A stretch of DNA of 49,113 nucleotides from Paracoccaceae bacterium (GTDB lineage: Bacteria; Pseudomonadota; Alphaproteobacteria; Rhodobacterales; Rhodobacteraceae), in contig JAKVCP010000019.1 of the NCBI GenBank assembly GCA_022448925.1, forward strand, positions 1 through 49,113. The letters run 5' to 3'. The notes beneath the pieces are model-generated. The model saw nothing but the letters and a program-made list of their open reading frames with translations. It had not been told where the DNA came from and searched no databases. Both the position numbers and the translations under genes were made by a program. Positions 34,291 to 43,287 of this stretch are shown piece by piece (the first letter of the stretch is position 1; each line of letters opens with the position of its first letter).

Positions 34291-37200
34291 TCACTCCGCG
34301 GCTTCTATGGGGAAGGGCAGGATTTGCCCGTCCTTGCCCTGCGCAGCCGCTTCGGCATCGCGGATTGCAGTGTGCATGGCGCCAGCAAGAACACGTACGT
34401 TCGGTTCAAGCACCATGGAATCGTGGTCCCCTGGTACCTCGTGCACCTGAACGCCGGGGACGTGTTGTCCCCAATCGTTGTCGTCGAACAGATAGGCCCG
34501 CTGACTGTCCACCTTTTGACCCGCAGACACCACCCAATGCCCGACCTGCGGTGGTCGGAACAGGTGCAAACGGCCTTGCCACGGACGCACGTTGTACTGT
34601 GCGACTGCGCCCAGAAACGCAGCCTCGATTTCGGCATTGTGAAACTGTGTGGTGTTGCCGGTTTCGCGGAGGGGTTTGCGCCGTTTGGCAATTTCCCAGG
34701 CGAGACGGTTTTTCAACCATGTAACCGGATAGGTCACACCCTTTCGGCGGATTTCCTGCAACTGGATCAGCAACCGATCCTTGCGCGACAGCGGACGCCG
34801 CTGTGGCAGAGGAGTGTCCAGAAGAGCAACCATGGCAACCGTGTCGCCCATCGCCTCCAGTTGTCTTGCGATTTCATAAGCCGTGATGCCACCACCCGAG
34901 AAACCGCCCAGCAGATAGGGACCTTCGGGCTGCACCTGCTTGATTTCTGAAATGTAGTCAGCGGCCGCTTCATGGATCGTGGTATGAGGCAGTTCGTCAC
35001 CGTAAAGACCGCGCGCTTGCAATCCATAGAACGGCCGGTTGGCCCCAAGCAGATGCGCCAAGTGACGCAGGTTCAACACGTTGCCAAACATGCCCGCGAC
35101 AAGGAAAAATGGCGTGCGGGTACCGCCTTCGCCTTCATGCATGGCAACAAGATGCTTGAACCGACGCTGTGGCGTGCTGGGGGCGCCCTGACGGGTGGTG
35201 CCAGCCTGCCAGCCAGTTCGCTCAGCGATCAGATTCGCGCAGGTGCGGATCGTCGGAGCCTCGAACAGGACCGAGATCGGGAAATCGACACGAAAGGCTT
35301 TCTTGATTTTTGCAAACAGACGAACGGCAATCAGTGAGTGACCACCCAGGTCAAAAAAGCTGTCTTCGACGCCAACATTCTGCACACCCAGAAGATCTTC
35401 CCAGAAACCGGCCAGTGTGGCTTCTATTTCGTTTTCCGGGGCCACATAGTCCCGATCCAGCTGCGGCCGATCGAACTTGTGACCCTGTGATTGCGTTATG
35501 GCTGCTTCGGCTGCCTGTCGGGTCAACGCAGGCAGATCCATAGACGACACAATGACTTGTGGCAGATCCAGTGCAAGCACACGTCCAAAGGCCTCACTCC
35601 CTTCGTTGGGCAAGATGCCCTGGGTCAGATTGTAGTGCAGGCGCTCTTCTGCGGGCGATAGCGGGTGTATGTCGGCTTTGTCATCAAATTCGACTTCGGC
35701 CGCGCTGAGCCGAGGCGTGGACGCCAGGACCGCCAGGCTGTGAAGTTTGCGGATCGTAAAACCCTCAACCTCCAGCAGAACTGTCCCGTCAGGGGTGCAA
35801 AGCGTTATGTCGAACTGGGCCGTCTGCTGATCTGCACTGTTGCGTGCGCCATTGCGTACCCAGCTGACGATCTGCCCTGGCAGGGGTCCATGCACGCGAA
35901 CGCGGGCATAGGACACCGGCGCCCAGAGGTGCGAGGGCTGATACCCGTCGATAAGCTCCATCGCCCAACCGGTGGCAATATCAAGCAAGGCAGGGTGCAA
36001 CAGCCAGTTTTCATCTTCGGCCGCGGCCTTGGGCAACGACAGGTCGGCCAGGCCTTCGCCATGACCCAAGGCGCGCTTGTCCAGTACGCGCCAGCGGGGG
36101 CCAAAGGTCAGATGAACTTCCTGTCCCGTTGTCAGCTTGCCCCCGCCCCCGGTTTGCAGTGACGCGCAGCGCGCACGTATGGCATCAAGGTCCAATGCAG
36201 CCGGGCGACCGAAGGGGATCAATGCCAAAGAGCCCTGTGCGGTCAAGGTATACCCCTTGCGTTCATCAAGCTCGGTGTTGGCAAGCACATCAAACCCATA
36301 GCCCTGATCCTCGCGCGTCAGGCGGATGCGCAGGTTGCGAGTTGACCCGGTGGGCACGTTCAGCGGGCGCAGGAAATTGAGGTCGCGCAGCTCGAAACTC
36401 TGAGGTTCGCCCTGTGCCTGCAAGGCCTGCGCAGCCAGTGTCAGATAGCCTGTGCCCGGCAGCAGCGCGGTGCCGTCGCGGGTGCGATGTTCGTTGATGA
36501 CCCAATCTGACTCGCTGAACGACGTGGTAAAAACGCGATTGCCAGACTGATCAAACGTCGCATGCTGCAGCATCGGCTGCTCAACCGGTGTCAGCGGCGC
36601 TGCGGGCTGTGTCCCAGCCCGGCGTGCGATCGCTTCAGCCGCCATTCCGACCTCATTCCAGATGCCCCAGTTCAAGGCGTGCACCTTTGTTTTCCCCCCC
36701 ATGCGGGACTGTGCAAAAGCGTTCAGGTATTCATTGGCGGCAACATAGTCGATTTGTCCGGCGGGCGCTGTCACTGTCGAAGATGAACTGAACAGAACGA
36801 TCCAGTCTGTTTCGCCATCCGGAAAGAGCTGATCCAAGACCTTTGTACCGTGGATCTTGGGCGTAAAGGTATCTTCTACAGAGGCTGGCGTCTTGGCCAT
36901 GATCGGCGCATCGTTGACGACCCCTGCGGCATGGATCACCCCATCAATGCGCCCAAATCGGGTTTTGGCAGACTCAACCGCGGTGCGCATCTGGTCAAGA
37001 TTGCAGACATCGGCCGCGACCGTCATCACCTTGCCACCTTCCGCTTCGATCTGACGAATGGCCTGAATGCGACGCGAAGTGGCGTCTTGTGGTGTGTGAC
37101 GGCGTAGGTAAGTGTCCCAACCCGCGCGGTCTGGCATGGTGCCGCGCGACAGCAGCACAAGGTTTGTGCCGTGCGCGGCAAAGTGTCGGGCGATTGACAG

Positions 37201-40200
37201 ACCAATACCGCCGAAACCGCCGGTGATCAGGTAGGTGTTACCGGCTTTTGCCACGGGCGCTGTCGTGGCAGCTAGGGCCACGGGTTTTATCGTTTGCGCA
37301 TATCTGCGGCCTTCACGCAGCGCAGCGATGCTGTTTGATGGCTCGGCAATGATGTCTTCAAGTACAGCGGCGGTCAGAGCCTCCATCGCCCTGGCCTGTG
37401 CAGCCTGGGCGGTGGCCCCCCCCCAGAATCGCTTGGTTTCGCGGTCTGGCAGGCGCACATCCAAGGTGGCACATGAAACGCCAGGCAGCTCCCGAGGGAT
37501 AACGCGCATCGGGCCTGCGATGGTCGATTTCGCCGGATGCGCCAGGTCTTCGTCGCGCAATCTGACCGCGCCGTTTGTCATGGCTGTGATGTGCACCGGG
37601 CGTGGCAGCTCTTCATCGGCCATCGCTTGGGCCAAGAACAAAAGAGAATAGAACCCCTGTTCCTGCAGGCGGTGAAAAAAGCTTGAGCCAGGACGATGGC
37701 CGGTGTCGTCAGTCACCATCCAGAAATGGACAATGCGGTCCGGAACCATGCCGCGGTCCTGCAGATCCCGCAACAGGTGATCGTAGCCTTCGCGCCCGCG
37801 TTCCGGGGCAAGGACATAGGCGTGCTGTGCCACGCGGGCAAAGCTGTCGCCGGGTGCTACGCCGATTACCGTATGGCCGGCCTGGCGCAGGTTTTCAGCG
37901 CAGGCTTCACCCAGGCCGACATCATCCAGAAACATGAGCCAGGTGCGCGGGTCTGCGTCCGCCAGTTCAGCTTCGATCTCGGCTGCTTTGGGGCGCCAGA
38001 CCGGTTTCCAGCCCCAGTCGGTGATATCATCGATCCGCGACAGATACTGGTCGGCGGCCTCTGTCTGGGCTTGGCCGGGGTCGATGAAATAGGCGGCATG
38101 CTGAAAGGCATAGGTGGGCAAGGGGACACGGTGGCGCCGGGCATCACCCCAGATCTGATCCCAGTCAAATGTCGCACCCAACGCCCAGAGACGACCAAGC
38201 ACCTCAAGAAAGAACCGGTCATCCTCGATGGTTTCGTCGGGGTGTCGCAACGAGCTGAGCACAGCCTGGCCATTCACCGACCGATGCTGTCGGGCAAGGC
38301 TGGAAAGCGCCTTGCCCGGGCCAACTTCAAGGAAGATCCGGTTGTCCTGCGCCAAGGTCTTGATGCCTTCGGCGAAAAAAACGGTGCCCCGCAGGTGTTC
38401 AACCCAGTATTCGGGGTCCGTCGCCTGCGCGTCGGTCATCATGTGTCCAGTCCGATTGCTGGTCAGGGGAATACTTGGGGCCCTCAATTGGATCGATTGC
38501 AAATACGTGCGAAAAGGGTCGAGGATCGAATCAAGCATCCGGCTGTGTGCCGCGATATCGATCGGAATGCGCTGGGCATCGATGGCGTTTGCTTTCAGCT
38601 CGGCCGCGAGCCTATCCAGCGCTGTCTGCGGGCCGGTTGCAACGCTCAGATCCGGCGCATTTACAGCGCCCAGGTCTAGGTCTTTGCCCAGATACTCTTG
38701 CAACTGTTCGGCGGGCAGGTTGACAGACAGCATTCCGCCTTCTGCGACCGTGTCGAACAGCTGTCCCCGCAGGTGAACCAGGCCTATGCAGTCCTCGAAC
38801 GAAATGACACCTGCCACGCAGGCAGCGGTGTTTTCGCCCATGGAATGGCCAGTCAGTGCAGCCGGTTCAATACCCCAGCTCATCCAAAGCTGTGCCAGCG
38901 CATATTCGGTGATCATCAGCAAAGGGAGTTGGACCGAAGGGCGTTTCAGCCGCTGATCCGCCTGTCTTTTGTGCGACCGTTCAGGCAACCACAGCGCCCG
39001 GATATCGTAGTCAATTTTGCGCTGCAGGATCGCAAGACCGCGATCCATCCAATCAGCGAAGACAGGTTCTGTTTCATACAGATCCCGCGCCATGCCAGCG
39101 TATTGCGCCCCACCGCCGGGGAACATGAAAACGATATCGGGGTCGGCCAATGCCGTATGAGAGTGAACGCGGCGCGGGTTGGTGTTTTCAAGCAAACGGG
39201 CCGCATCTTCGTGTGTTTCGGCAACAATCACGCGGCGTTTTTCGAAAGCGCGCCGTCCTTTTTGCAGCGTCCAGGCAACATCTGCCAACGGCTGTTCGGG
39301 ATGAGCCCGCAGGTGCTCTGCCAATGCCTGCGCATTGTCGTCAACTGCAGCCTTGCTGCGGCCCGAGATGGTCAGGATGTGAAACGGCCAATCACTGTCT
39401 TCAGAGGCGTCGCGCATCGGGGCCTCTTCAAGGACCACATGCGCATTGGTTCCCCCCACACCCAAAGAATTCACGCCGGCGCGTCTTGGACCCTTGTGCG
39501 AAACCCAGTCGGTCAAGCCGGAATTGACGCGAAACGGGGAGGCTTTGAAATCAATCGCGGGATTTGGTTGTTCATAGCCCAAAGAGGGCGGGATCTGCCT
39601 GTGATGCAGCCCAAGTGACGTCTTGATCAATGAAGCGACGCCCGCCGCAGTATCCAGATGGCCGATGTTGGTCTTGACGGATCCAATGCGACAGTAGTCA
39701 CGCTGTGTGGTGGTTTCCCGGAAGGCCTGCGTCAAAGCGGCGACTTCGATGGGATCCCCAAGATACGTGCCGGTGCCGTGGCACTCCACATAGTCGATGG
39801 TCTCGGCGCTCACGCCTGCGACAGCCTGCGCCTCGGCGATGGCCTCCGCCTGTCCCGTCACGGATGGGGCCAGGTATCCCGCCTTCGCAGACCCGTCATT
39901 GTTGACCGCAGAGCCCTTGATGACGGACCAGATGTGATCGCCATCCGCCACAGCATCTGCAAGGCGCCGCAAGACGACCACCCCGGCCCCGGAACCGAAC
40001 ACCGTGCCTTGAGCACGGTGGTCAAACGCATGACATGCCCCATCAGGGCTGAGGATTTCGTTTTCTTTGTAAAGATATCCCCGGTTATGCGGCAGCTCAA
40101 TTGTCACGCCACCCGCCAAGGCCATGTCACATTCGCCATTCAGAAGCGATTGGACGGCGTAATGCGTGGCCACCAAAGAGGTCGAACAGGCTGTCTGCAA

Positions 40201-40743
40201 GTTGATGGAGGGCCCCTGCAGATCCAGCACATGGCTGAGCCGCGTGGTCATGAAATCCTTGTCGTTGCCGGTGTGACGCAACAGGAACATGCCGGTATTT
40301 TCCAACAAGTCCGGGTTCGAACAGACATTGAAGTAAAAATAACTGCCCATGCCGCATCCGGCGAAAACGCCAACCTGTCCATCGAAATTCTCTGGGATGT
40401 GACCGGCAGTTTCCAGCGCTTCCCATGCCGTTTCGAGAAACTGACGATGCTGAGGGTCCATCACCGCGGCTTCCTTGGGCGAAAACCCGAAAAATTCGGC
40501 GTCGAACTCTTTGAATCCCTCCAGCGGTGCGGCACAGGCCACGTAATCCTTGTGGCGGATCAAGCCGCGTGACTCTCCGGCATCAATCAGTTCTTGATCG
40601 CTCAGCCTGCGAATGGACGAGATGCCATCGCGCAGATTGCGCCAGTAGGCTTCAATTGAGTGGGCACCGGGCAAGCGTGCCGCCATTCCGACGATCGCGA
40701 TATCCGTGTCGCCGATTGGGGCGTGTGTACTGTTCAAACTCAT
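34291..40743 (-). CDS. type I polyketide synthase, KS-AT-KR-DH-ACP-TE
   Basis: 2150 residues. KS ~13-440 (C186 in TACSTS, H322 in ECHGTGT, H362 in TNIGHLD). AT ~538-840 (S634 in GHSMGE, H733 in AAHS). Structural and catalytic KR ~915-1360 (ITGGFGGIGLSIA, Y1333 in IDYVAAN). DH ~1395-1670 (H1419 in NEHRTRDGTALLPG, D1588 in HPALLD). ACP S1803 in DLGGHSL. TE ~1870-2130 (S1949 in GGFSGGG, H2107 in GDHDS). KR precedes DH, unlike the canonical AT-DH-KR order. It probably makes an alpha,beta-unsaturated or hydroxy acyl chain and releases it by its own TE, which places it after the TE-less NRPS. One module, so either a single extension or iterative use. ATG 40743 has GGAG ~9 nt upstream. Confidence 0.93.
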   Translation of the reverse strand: MSLNSTHAPIGDTDIAIVGMAARLPGAHSIEAYWRNLRDGISSIRRLSDQELIDAGESRGLIRHKDYVACAAPLEGFKEFDAEFFGFSPKEAAVMDPQHRQFLETAWEALETAGHIPENFDGQVGVFAGCGMGSYFYFNVCSNPDLLENTGMFLLRHTGNDKDFMTTRLSHVLDLQGPSINLQTACSTSLVATHYAVQSLLNGECDMALAGGVTIELPHNRGYLYKENEILSPDGACHAFDHRAQGTVFGSGAGVVVLRRLADAVADGDHIWSVIKGSAVNNDGSAKAGYLAPSVTGQAEAIAEAQAVAGVSAETIDYVECHGTGTYLGDPIEVAALTQAFRETTTQRDYCRIGSVKTNIGHLDTAAGVASLIKTSLGLHHRQIPPSLGYEQPNPAIDFKASPFRVNSGLTDWVSHKGPRRAGVNSLGVGGTNAHVVLEEAPMRDASEDSDWPFHILTISGRSKAAVDDNAQALAEHLRAHPEQPLADVAWTLQKGRRAFEKRRVIVAETHEDAARLLENTNPRRVHSHTALADPDIVFMFPGGGAQYAGMARDLYETEPVFADWMDRGLAILQRKIDYDIRALWLPERSHKRQADQRLKRPSVQLPLLMITEYALAQLWMSWGIEPAALTGHSMGENTAACVAGVISFEDCIGLVHLRGQLFDTVAEGGMLSVNLPAEQLQEYLGKDLDLGAVNAPDLSVATGPQTALDRLAAELKANAIDAQRIPIDIAAHSRMLDSILDPFRTYLQSIQLRAPSIPLTSNRTGHMMTDAQATDPEYWVEHLRGTVFFAEGIKTLAQDNRIFLEVGPGKALSSLARQHRSVNGQAVLSSLRHPDETIEDDRFFLEVLGRLWALGATFDWDQIWGDARRHRVPLPTYAFQHAAYFIDPGQAQTEAADQYLSRIDDITDWGWKPVWRPKAAEIEAELADADPRTWLMFLDDVGLGEACAENLRQAGHTVIGVAPGDSFARVAQHAYVLAPERGREGYDHLLRDLQDRGMVPDRIVHFWMVTDDTGHRPGSSFFHRLQEQGFYSLLFLAQAMADEELPRPVHITAMTNGAVRLRDEDLAHPAKSTIAGPMRVIPRELPGVSCATLDVRLPDRETKRFWGGATAQAAQARAMEALTAAVLEDIIAEPSNSIAALREGRRYAQTIKPVALAATTAPVAKAGNTYLITGGFGGIGLSIARHFAAHGTNLVLLSRGTMPDRAGWDTYLRRHTPQDATSRRIQAIRQIEAEGGKVMTVAADVCNLDQMRTAVESAKTRFGRIDGVIHAAGVVNDAPIMAKTPASVEDTFTPKIHGTKVLDQLFPDGETDWIVLFSSSSTVTAPAGQIDYVAANEYLNAFAQSRMGGKTKVHALNWGIWNEVGMAAEAIARRAGTQPAAPLTPVEQPMLQHATFDQSGNRVFTTSFSESDWVINEHRTRDGTALLPGTGYLTLAAQALQAQGEPQSFELRDLNFLRPLNVPTGSTRNLRIRLTREDQGYGFDVLANTELDERKGYTLTAQGSLALIPFGRPAALDLDAIRARCASLQTGGGGKLTTGQEVHLTFGPRWRVLDKRALGHGEGLADLSLPKAAAEDENWLLHPALLDIATGWAMELIDGYQPSHLWAPVSYARVRVHGPLPGQIVSWVRNGARNSADQQTAQFDITLCTPDGTVLLEVEGFTIRKLHSLAVLASTPRLSAAEVEFDDKADIHPLSPAEERLHYNLTQGILPNEGSEAFGRVLALDLPQVIVSSMDLPALTRQAAEAAITQSQGHKFDRPQLDRDYVAPENEIEATLAGFWEDLLGVQNVGVEDSFFDLGGHSLIAVRLFAKIKKAFRVDFPISVLFEAPTIRTCANLIAERTGWQAGTTRQGAPSTPQRRFKHLVAMHEGEGGTRTPFFLVAGMFGNVLNLRHLAHLLGANRPFYGLQARGLYGDELPHTTIHEAAADYISEIKQVQPEGPYLLGGFSGGGITAYEIARQLEAMGDTVAMVALLDTPLPQRRPLSRKDRLLIQLQEIRRKGVTYPVTWLKNRLAWEIAKRRKPLRETGNTTQFHNAEIEAAFLGAVAQYNVRPWQGRLHLFRPPQVGHWVVSAGQKVDSQRAYLFDDNDWGQHVPGVQVHEVPGDHDSMVLEPNVRVLAGAMHTAIRDAEAAAQGKDGQILPFPIEAAE

Positions 40744-40853
40744 ACTTGGTAACTCCGCCGCACAAGTGCCCGATGCTCCGACAAGGAGGGTTCAGAACCA
40801 AATGCGGCAAATTTTAGACACCGGCCCGAATCTTGGCCAATTGGTGAGATAGC

Positions 40854-40872
40854 ACCCGATTCGGAATCGGGT
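40854..40872. promoter_or_regulatory. perfect inverted repeat between flippase and PKS genes
   Basis: ACCCGATTC and GAATCGGGT surround a single central G (9-bp arms) in the 166-nt gap. It lies 111 nt upstream of the PKS start and 37 nt after the flippase stop. There is no T-tract downstream on the minus strand, so an operator in a PKS promoter is at least as likely as a terminator. Confidence 0.45.
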
Positions 40873-40909
40873 ACGTCAACAATGGGACGATTTCGCGACG
40901 TCTGTGTCG

Positions 40910-42292
40910 TCATCCGGTCGCTCCGCTCATTTGGATCATCGCGGAGACTGCGGGCCAGTTAAACCAAACAGAGAAGACGGCAAGCCCGGCCCCAAGACCA
41001 GCAAAAAGTGCATCGTGCAGGGGATCCCAGGCGGCGCTGCGCAGAGACAGCCAGACAACCACCGGATAGGCCAACAACATCGCGGCGCCCTGTCCAAGGA
41101 TTCCACCGACCAGACCCGCCATTTCCAATCCCAGGATGACACAGACCACCATGAGGACTGCGCGCGCAAGGGCCAGTAGGAAAAATCGCCTGGAGTCACC
41201 GGCAGCCAAAGCCGCCTGATCATAGGTCAGGACAATGATCTGCGGAATTTGAGTGACCGCGATCATCACAACCACAGCGCCTGCCATCTGGTACCTCGGG
41301 TCGTAAAGGAGTCCGATCAGCCAAACCCCGATCAGAGCAAGCAGCGCCACCAGCGCCAACAGAAACGCGGTCACGAGCATACGCATCTTGCGCATCTTGC
41401 GGAAGTTTTCCCGCGAGACTCCGGGGGGTGTTTCGCGGTAAATCGGGATCAGGATCTTCCGTGTGACCATCCCGCCCAGAAGCATTGGAAAACTCGCGAG
41501 GAAAAACCCGATATTGTAGACTCCGAAGATATCGATGGGCAGGTACTCGCCCATCAAAAGCTTGTCGCCCTGCGTAAAGAAGAAACCGCAAACAGTGCTG
41601 AGAAAGATCCACTTGCCAAAAGAAATGAGGTCTTGCGCGGCAGCCGCGTCCCAGTGGAATCGGTTGCGCTGGCCTGGCAGAAAACGATCCAGCAGATAGA
41701 GCTGTACGGCGGCGCTGATCAGACCGGAGGCCACAAGTGACCAAACAGAGCCTGTTATCCACGCCAGTATGATTGCGCCGATCACACCGATCAGCTGCGT
41801 GGTGAATTCAATGGCTGTCACACGCCCCAAAAGCAAATGCCGGTTGGCGGTATCCAGCCGTGTCGGGTTGAAACCAGCGATAAGCAGAGACAGGGCAGCG
41901 ACCGGCAACAGCTCAAGCAATTGGGGTTGATCGTAAAAGACTGAAACCGGCCAGGCAATCAGGCAGGCGACCACAAACAGGCAAACACCCCGTATCACCT
42001 GGATGGTCCAGGCGGTGTTCAGGAATTTGGGGTCATCACCACGCTTGCTTTGCAAAATTGCGGGGGTCACGCCAACATCGGAAAACTGGCCCAGGCCGAT
42101 CAGGAATACCGTCACCAGGGCCATCAGGCCGAAAGCCTCGGGAAACAAAAGCCGGGTCAGCGCCAGGTTCGACAGCAGGCGAATCAACTGGCTGCCTCCA
42201 AAGCCGCCTGCGGTGAGCAGCGAGCTGCGCAGCGCCCGGGCTGTCAATGAGCTTCCACTGAACCGCGACAGCAAGGGGGCTGCAACCGTCAT
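40910..42292 (-). CDS. Wzx-type oligosaccharide flippase (MOP superfamily)
   Basis: 460 residues with about 12-14 membrane segments. It opens with SSLLTAGGFGGSQLIRLLSNLALTR split over the first helix, then LFPEAFGLMALVTVFLIGL and FSDVGVTPAILQS, the conserved start of the polysaccharide-biosynthesis flippase family. Start ATG 42292 overlaps the stop of the upstream GT2 gene (ATGA); the longer frame to 42307 is less likely. It should flip the undecaprenyl-linked repeat unit to the periplasm for the Wzy-like polymerase at 8.3 kb. It lies directly upstream of the PKS, in the same orientation, with a 166-nt gap. Confidence 0.9.
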   Translation of the reverse strand: MTVAAPLLSRFSGSSLTARALRSSLLTAGGFGGSQLIRLLSNLALTRLLFPEAFGLMALVTVFLIGLGQFSDVGVTPAILQSKRGDDPKFLNTAWTIQVIRGVCLFVVACLIAWPVSVFYDQPQLLELLPVAALSLLIAGFNPTRLDTANRHLLLGRVTAIEFTTQLIGVIGAIILAWITGSVWSLVASGLISAAVQLYLLDRFLPGQRNRFHWDAAAAQDLISFGKWIFLSTVCGFFFTQGDKLLMGEYLPIDIFGVYNIGFFLASFPMLLGGMVTRKILIPIYRETPPGVSRENFRKMRKMRMLVTAFLLALVALLALIGVWLIGLLYDPRYQMAGAVVVMIAVTQIPQIIVLTYDQAALAAGDSRRFFLLALARAVLMVVCVILGLEMAGLVGGILGQGAAMLLAYPVVVWLSLRSAAWDPLHDALFAGLGAGLAVFSVWFNWPAVSAMIQMSGATG

Positions 42293-43149
42293 CTGCCGCG
42301 ATCCCAATTTCCTTGTCCGCGCACCGTAGACCGGGCGATCAGCGCAACCGCACAGTAGACGGCAAATCCGACGGGATCGCGCAGTGCAATACGCAGTTTC
42401 TGATCCAGCGGAAAAGCCGGTTTGTCATCATTTCTTATCAGCTGTGGAAATCGTTCAGCCACTTCGTCAACACCAATATTTTGCCGCCGTCTGACACGCA
42501 CGAGGTTTCCAAATCCCTCGACAAGAGGCCAGCGATACACGTGTGGAACAGCGTTGCGCTCTTCGGGAGCAAAATTCAAACGGACAAAAGTATCGTCCGA
42601 GATGATATTGGGATAGGTGCCCCATCGTGAACGTCCAGCCGCGTTGACGGCAAAAAGGCCACAGCCGGGGACGCCATGGGTCATGAACGGCACTTGGCGA
42701 TAAATACGGGCATAGGCACGGCTGGCCCAGGTTGCCGGGCGCGGGATGTCTACGGTGCCACTGGCATAGGTGGCTTTCGGACTGTCCAATGCCACCCGCA
42801 GCGCCTCAAGCAGATGCGGGCCAACCTCGACGTCGGCATCAAGATAGACCAAACTCTTGGCTGCGGCACGCGCGTCTCCAAGGTTCAATGCGGCCAGCTT
42901 TCCTCCTGTTTCGTGCTCCAGAACGCTCAAGTGCCACCGGCGCTGGTCAAACCGATCCTTCATGCCGCGCGCGATTGCAGCGGTGGCATCCCTACATCCA
43001 TTTGCCACAACGATGACTTCAAGCGGCTCTGATCCCGGCCAGTGCGAGTCAAGCACCCGGTCAAGGCAGGTTGCAATCAGGGCCTCTTCGTTGCTGGCCG
43101 GAAGAATGACGCTTAGCGCGGGGGCCGCGCCGGTCGTATCTGTCTTCAT
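42289..43149 (-). CDS. GT2-family glycosyltransferase
   Basis: 286 residues. LSVILPASNEEALIATCL, EVIVVANGCRDATAA, LVYLDADVEVGP (DAD metal site), then IISDDTFVRLNFAP (catalytic D) and RRRQNIGVDEVAERFPQL. The late RRRQ block is a variant of the QRxRW-type signature of processive GT2 enzymes, but there are no multiple membrane helices; only the C-terminus (VGFAVYCAVALIA) is hydrophobic. First gene of the minus-strand series, coupled to the flippase by ATGA. Its promoter lies in the 138-nt divergent gap to the GT4 at 43288. Confidence 0.88.
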   Translation of the reverse strand: MKTDTTGAAPALSVILPASNEEALIATCLDRVLDSHWPGSEPLEVIVVANGCRDATAAIARGMKDRFDQRRWHLSVLEHETGGKLAALNLGDARAAAKSLVYLDADVEVGPHLLEALRVALDSPKATYASGTVDIPRPATWASRAYARIYRQVPFMTHGVPGCGLFAVNAAGRSRWGTYPNIISDDTFVRLNFAPEERNAVPHVYRWPLVEGFGNLVRVRRRQNIGVDEVAERFPQLIRNDDKPAFPLDQKLRIALRDPVGFAVYCAVALIARSTVRGQGNWDRGR

Positions 43150-43287
43150 TTGCGTACCCGTCTCGCCACACTTGCCAACATTAACCTACGCCTCAGGCGC
43201 AGATGGCAGGAAACTGTGGCCAAAGCATGAAGGCTAGGACTAGCTGGGTCCTGTGTTTCACCAAGACAACAGATTTAGGTTCCGTTT

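Noticed and set aside
28688-40743. Siderophore cluster, by analogy with Agrobacterium Atu3671-type NRPS
   Set aside because: No TonB-dependent receptor, iron-chelating amino-acid genes, esterase/reductase for iron release or Fur-like box was seen; the context is glycan assembly instead. Not excluded if those genes lie elsewhere.
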